Positions 61,360-64,000 of a stretch of DNA of 64,000 nucleotides are shown piece by piece. Made by a program: the position numbers and the translations under genes. This stretch comes from Natronospirillum operosum (GTDB lineage Bacteria > Pseudomonadota > Gammaproteobacteria > Pseudomonadales > Natronospirillaceae): NCBI RefSeq assembly GCF_004768465.1, contig NZ_SRMF01000003.1, positions 1-64,000 of the forward strand, read 5' to 3'. The notes below the pieces were generated by a model, which was given only the letters and a program-made list of their open reading frames with translations, made no database searches and was not told the DNA's origin. Position 1 is the first letter of the stretch. The number at the start of each line of letters is the position of its first letter.

Positions 61360-62778
61360 TCAGTCACCGGTTGTGGATGGCAGTTGCAGGCTGATCGGCA
61401 GGGTCAGCGTGATGCGCAGACCGCCACCCTCGACGTTTTCGGCTCTCACAGTGCCATTGTGCGCTTCCACGGCCTGGCGCGTGATGGACAGCCCCAGTCC
61501 CGAGCCGCCCTGCTGGGTATTGGTGGCACGGAAGAAGGGTTCGAACAGATGCGGCAGATCCTGTGCGGGGACGCCGGTACCGGCATCCTCGACCTGAATG
61601 ATGACCCATTCGCCCTGCTGGGCGGTATCAATCACCACCTCCGATTCTTCCGGCGTGTATTTGACGGCATTGCGGACAACGTTCTCGATGGCCGAATTCA
61701 GCAGCATCTGATCCCCGATAACCCGGACCGGCAGCGCCGATTTCAGGGTGACCTCGCGGTTCTGGGCCCGGGCTTCAAAGTTGGCATCATCGGCGATGGT
61801 GCGCAGCATCTTGCCCAGATCGATGGGCTGCATGTCCATGTGCTGGAGCCGGTTTTCCAGCCGCGACAACTGCAGCAACTGGGCAATCATGGCTTCCAGC
61901 CGCTGGGCTTCCCGTTCAATGCGATCCAGTTGTGGCGCCGCGCTGTCATCCTCGACGCGCTGGCGGGCGATGCCGAGTGCAATCTGCAACCGGGTCAGCG
62001 GTGATCTGAGCTCATGGCTGATATTGGACAACAGCTTCTGCTGCGCCTCGATCAGGCTCTGCAGGCGCTCCGCCATATGGTCGAAGTCCTGGCCAAGCTG
62101 ACCGATGTCATCGGCGCGTCGTGACACCACTGCCGGCACGCGGGATTCCAGTTTGCCACTGGCCAGTGACCGACTGGTGGTGCGCAGCAGCCGCAGGGGT
62201 CGGGACAGGGAATTGGCCAGCCACAGGCTGAGCATGCCGCTGACCAGCAGTGCCAGCAGGGTCCAGGTCAGCCGTTCGTTGATCACTTCCAGCAGGCGGT
62301 TGGCCGGAGTGTCGGTGATGGTCTTGATCAGGACACGGTAGGTCTCGCCGCGATGACGCAGCGGCATGGCGCCAATCCAGCGGATGTCTTCCCAGGTCGC
62401 TGCCAGGGGGTCACCGGACTCCACCATGGCGCCGATCATGTAGAGTTCGATCTGGTCGGGTTGCGGCGTGCCGAGCAGGCGGAAATTGGGGTCGACGAGA
62501 TAGAGGTCCAAGCCGAAACGAATGCTGGCATAGCGAATGGCCTGCAGCGGTGTCATGCCCGCTTCAAGATAACCTTCCAGCTCATCGCGCTGGTACACCA
62601 ACAACTGTTCTTCATCCGGCGTCAGGTCAGTCAGGTCATAGGGTCTGGCCCACTGCTGCAGCACCAGAAAGGACACCATGGAGATCAGCACCAGCGTCAG
62701 CCAGAACCAGATGAAGATGCGCCCCGTCAGGGACGCCAGGGGATTCAGCGAGCGGATCCAGGACAGGGGCAGTCTCAT
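61360..62778 (-). CDS. Envelope-stress sensor histidine kinase (CpxA-like)
   Basis: 472 aa. Two membrane segments (about 19-41 and 171-190) bracket a periplasmic domain of about 130 residues. HAMP (LSRPLRLLRTTSRSLASGKL) and HisKA with His255 in SNISHELRSPLTRLQIALGI follow, as in CpxA. The ATPase domain has NVVRNAVKYTPEES, VEDAGTGVP and GGSGLGLSI. It phosphorylates the regulator encoded just upstream. RstB/ParS types are alternatives. Confidence 0.9.
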   Translation of the reverse strand: MRLPLSWIRSLNPLASLTGRIFIWFWLTLVLISMVSFLVLQQWARPYDLTDLTPDEEQLLVYQRDELEGYLEAGMTPLQAIRYASIRFGLDLYLVDPNFRLLGTPQPDQIELYMIGAMVESGDPLAATWEDIRWIGAMPLRHRGETYRVLIKTITDTPANRLLEVINERLTWTLLALLVSGMLSLWLANSLSRPLRLLRTTSRSLASGKLESRVPAVVSRRADDIGQLGQDFDHMAERLQSLIEAQQKLLSNISHELRSPLTRLQIALGIARQRVEDDSAAPQLDRIEREAQRLEAMIAQLLQLSRLENRLQHMDMQPIDLGKMLRTIADDANFEARAQNREVTLKSALPVRVIGDQMLLNSAIENVVRNAVKYTPEESEVVIDTAQQGEWVIIQVEDAGTGVPAQDLPHLFEPFFRATNTQQGGSGLGLSITRQAVEAHNGTVRAENVEGGGLRITLTLPISLQLPSTTGD

Positions 62779-62794
62779 GCGGACAGCAGACCGC

Positions 62795-63496
62795 CTAGTT
62801 GGCTACAAACTGGTAGCCAACACCGCGCAAGGTCTTGATGGGCCTGTAGTCCTCTGACAGAGTCATGATCTTCTTGCGTACGTTACTGACGTGCATGTCG
62901 ATGGAGCGGTCATAGGGCTCCAGCGGCCGACCCAGTACCGTCTGATACAGTTCGTTCTTGGTCACGACCTGGCCGGCACGTTCCATCAGCGTCTGCAATA
63001 CCTTGAACTCGGTCTGGGTCAGTTCCAGATCCTGCTTGTCGATCAGGGCCTGATAGACCCGGGTGTCCAGGGTCACACGGCCCAGCGTCAGCACCGGTTG
63101 CACGGCGGGGCCAGGGCGCTGATGCTCCATTTCGATGCGGCGCAGCAGTGCTCGAATGCGAGCGACCAGTTCGCGGTGGCTGTAGGGCTTGGGCAGATAG
63201 TCGTCGGCACCGAGTTCCAATCCCAGCACCTTGTCGAGCTCATCGCCCTTGGCGGTCAGCATCAATACCGGCACCGTATTGGCGTTGCGCATTTCCCGCA
63301 GTACATCCAGGCCCGACATGCCGGGCATCATGACATCCAGCAGTATCAGGTCGTAGTCTTTCTCGGCGAGCTTCTGCAGCCCCTCTTCGCCGGAGTAGGC
63401 CAGTTCCAGAGAGAACCCTTCGCTGGCCAGAAATTCAACCAGCAGTTCACCTAACTCTTTGTCGTCATCAATGAGCAGGAGTTTGTCGGTCTTCAT
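62795..63496 (-). CDS. OmpR-family response regulator (CpxR-like)
   Basis: 233 aa from the ATG at 63494-63496 (GGAAGGTG upstream; the frame extends 13 codons further). The receiver carries LLLIDDDKELGELLVEFLA, phospho-Asp54 in LILLDVMMPGMSG, and Lys in DDYLPKPYSHREL. The winged helix ends RSIDMHVSNVRKKI then PIKTLRGVGYQFV, strongly CpxR-like. It and the sensor kinase form an operon with 16 bases between. TTGTAAAG occurs twice in its upstream region (near 63545 and 63590), which could serve autoregulation. Confidence 0.93.
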   Translation of the reverse strand: MKTDKLLLIDDDKELGELLVEFLASEGFSLELAYSGEEGLQKLAEKDYDLILLDVMMPGMSGLDVLREMRNANTVPVLMLTAKGDELDKVLGLELGADDYLPKPYSHRELVARIRALLRRIEMEHQRPGPAVQPVLTLGRVTLDTRVYQALIDKQDLELTQTEFKVLQTLMERAGQVVTKNELYQTVLGRPLEPYDRSIDMHVSNVRKKIMTLSEDYRPIKTLRGVGYQFVAN

Positions 63497-63736
63497 GCGT
63501 GCACACCTTCCAGATTTGCGGCCCAGGCCTGACATCAGGCAATCTTTACAATGGGCGACTGTGGCGATAGTGCAGCAGTGCCCGGTGAATTGTAAAGAGT
63601 GGGTTGTGTCAGTGACCCCAGACTTTCACACCCTATACGTAGAGTGGGGCCGGGGAGCCTGTGTATCAATGCAAAGCGGCAAGCGGTCCAGTAAACTGTA
63701 GGGCTGCTGTTGGAGTCTGATAATTGGAGCGGGACC

Positions 63737-64000
63737 GTGTCAGAACAGGATGAAGATGATCTGTTTGCGCAGGAGATGGCCGGCGTGCGGCGGCTGCGCG
63801 CAGAACCTACGGTGCGTCTGCAGCGCCAGCCGGCGCCGGAAACGGATGCCGCCCTGGCCCGGCGGCGGGCCGCGGCGGAACGGGATCAGCAGGTGACGGT
63901 GGATGGCCTGTCGGAAACGCATATCGAGTGGGTGCAGCCGACCGATGTGCTGAGCTGGCGGGCTGCCGGCGTGGCGCATGGCGTGTTTCGGCGCCTGAAG
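63737..64000 (+). CDS. Smr-domain protein, N-terminal part, cut by window edge
   Basis: Open from a GTG at 63737 (GGAG seven bases before) to the right edge, 88 codons. The sequence VSEQDEDDLFAQEMAGVRRL, an Arg-rich middle, and DVLSWRAAGVAHGVFRRLK match the N-terminal part of proteobacterial SmrA/SmrB-type proteins (LF.E.GDVRPL; DVLSFRRPGVQ.GVFRRLR). The Smr nuclease domain itself would lie beyond the window. RNA or DNA endonuclease activity is known in the family but cannot be checked here. Confidence 0.82.
   Translation, partial: MSEQDEDDLFAQEMAGVRRLRAEPTVRLQRQPAPETDAALARRRAAAERDQQVTVDGLSETHIEWVQPTDVLSWRAAGVAHGVFRRLK

Overview
The window comes from the chromosome of a gammaproteobacterium of moderately high GC. 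Several gene contexts point this way: an rpiA/ilvA divergent pair, a ygfB//zapA-6S RNA block, a cpxRA-like pair, and ATP-dependent pfkA beside gluconate-type sugar acid genes. The overall style (sugar ABC transport, a tripartite tricarboxylate-type transporter, cellobionate-type phosphorylase, many c-di-GMP genes) would suit a marine or saline polysaccharide user such as Saccharospirillaceae/Oceanospirillales. That lineage call is inference. I see no phage, integrase, IS element, tRNA or rRNA.

Layout. 1-4260: a large RHS-repeat lipoprotein running off the left edge, behind a near-perfect CRP site, then a WYL-family regulator divergent from a short-chain dehydrogenase with a perfect operator palindrome between them. 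4288-21177: a sugar-acid island on the minus strand. It holds NUDIX hydrolase, GntR-type LacI repressor, gluconokinase, a four-gene sugar ABC transporter, a tctBCA transporter whose last gene is followed at once by a second gluconokinase, an unrecognised protein, a GH94 phosphorylase of the cellobionate type, transaldolase and 6-phosphogluconate dehydrogenase. Five GTTACC/GGTAAC palindromes of GntR type sit in front of the ABC operon (two), the tct operon (one plus a degenerate partner), the phosphorylase and the 6-phosphogluconate dehydrogenase. A second, CG-centred LacI-type operator occurs twice before the ABC operon and once before the phosphorylase. The most economical reading is a cellobionate/gluconate regulon: uptake, phosphorolysis to glucose 1-phosphate plus gluconate, phosphorylation, and entry into the pentose phosphate pathway.

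21307-31832: mostly housekeeping (PhzF, APH-like kinase, aldo/keto reductase, EamA exporter, DUF2147 protein, rpiA, ilvA, patatin, 6S RNA, zapA, small coiled-coil protein, ygfB, tryptophan dioxygenase), with short repeats at 28463-28560 and a 22-bp tandem repeat at 30931-31018. 31960-41586: class III nucleotide cyclase, an Ada-AlkA fusion with ogt, a decayed GNAT gene, mscS, chaC, pepP, a DsbA-like lipoprotein and transketolase. 41697-50612: a second LacI regulator, a double-HTH protein with a structured 3' UTR, a FecR-domain protein with a tandem repeat in its leader, a periplasmic binding-like protein, tatD, a MocR regulator divergent from a LysE exporter, and an MFS permease.

50718-64000: signalling. 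There is a membrane diguanylate cyclase, pfkA, an operon of histidine kinase, response regulator, degenerate HD-GYP domain (apparently one gene split by a frameshift) and a Cys-containing protein, a convergent LOV-GGDEF-EAL-REC protein, two unrecognised proteins, a CpxAR-like two-component pair, and the start of an Smr-domain gene running off the right edge.
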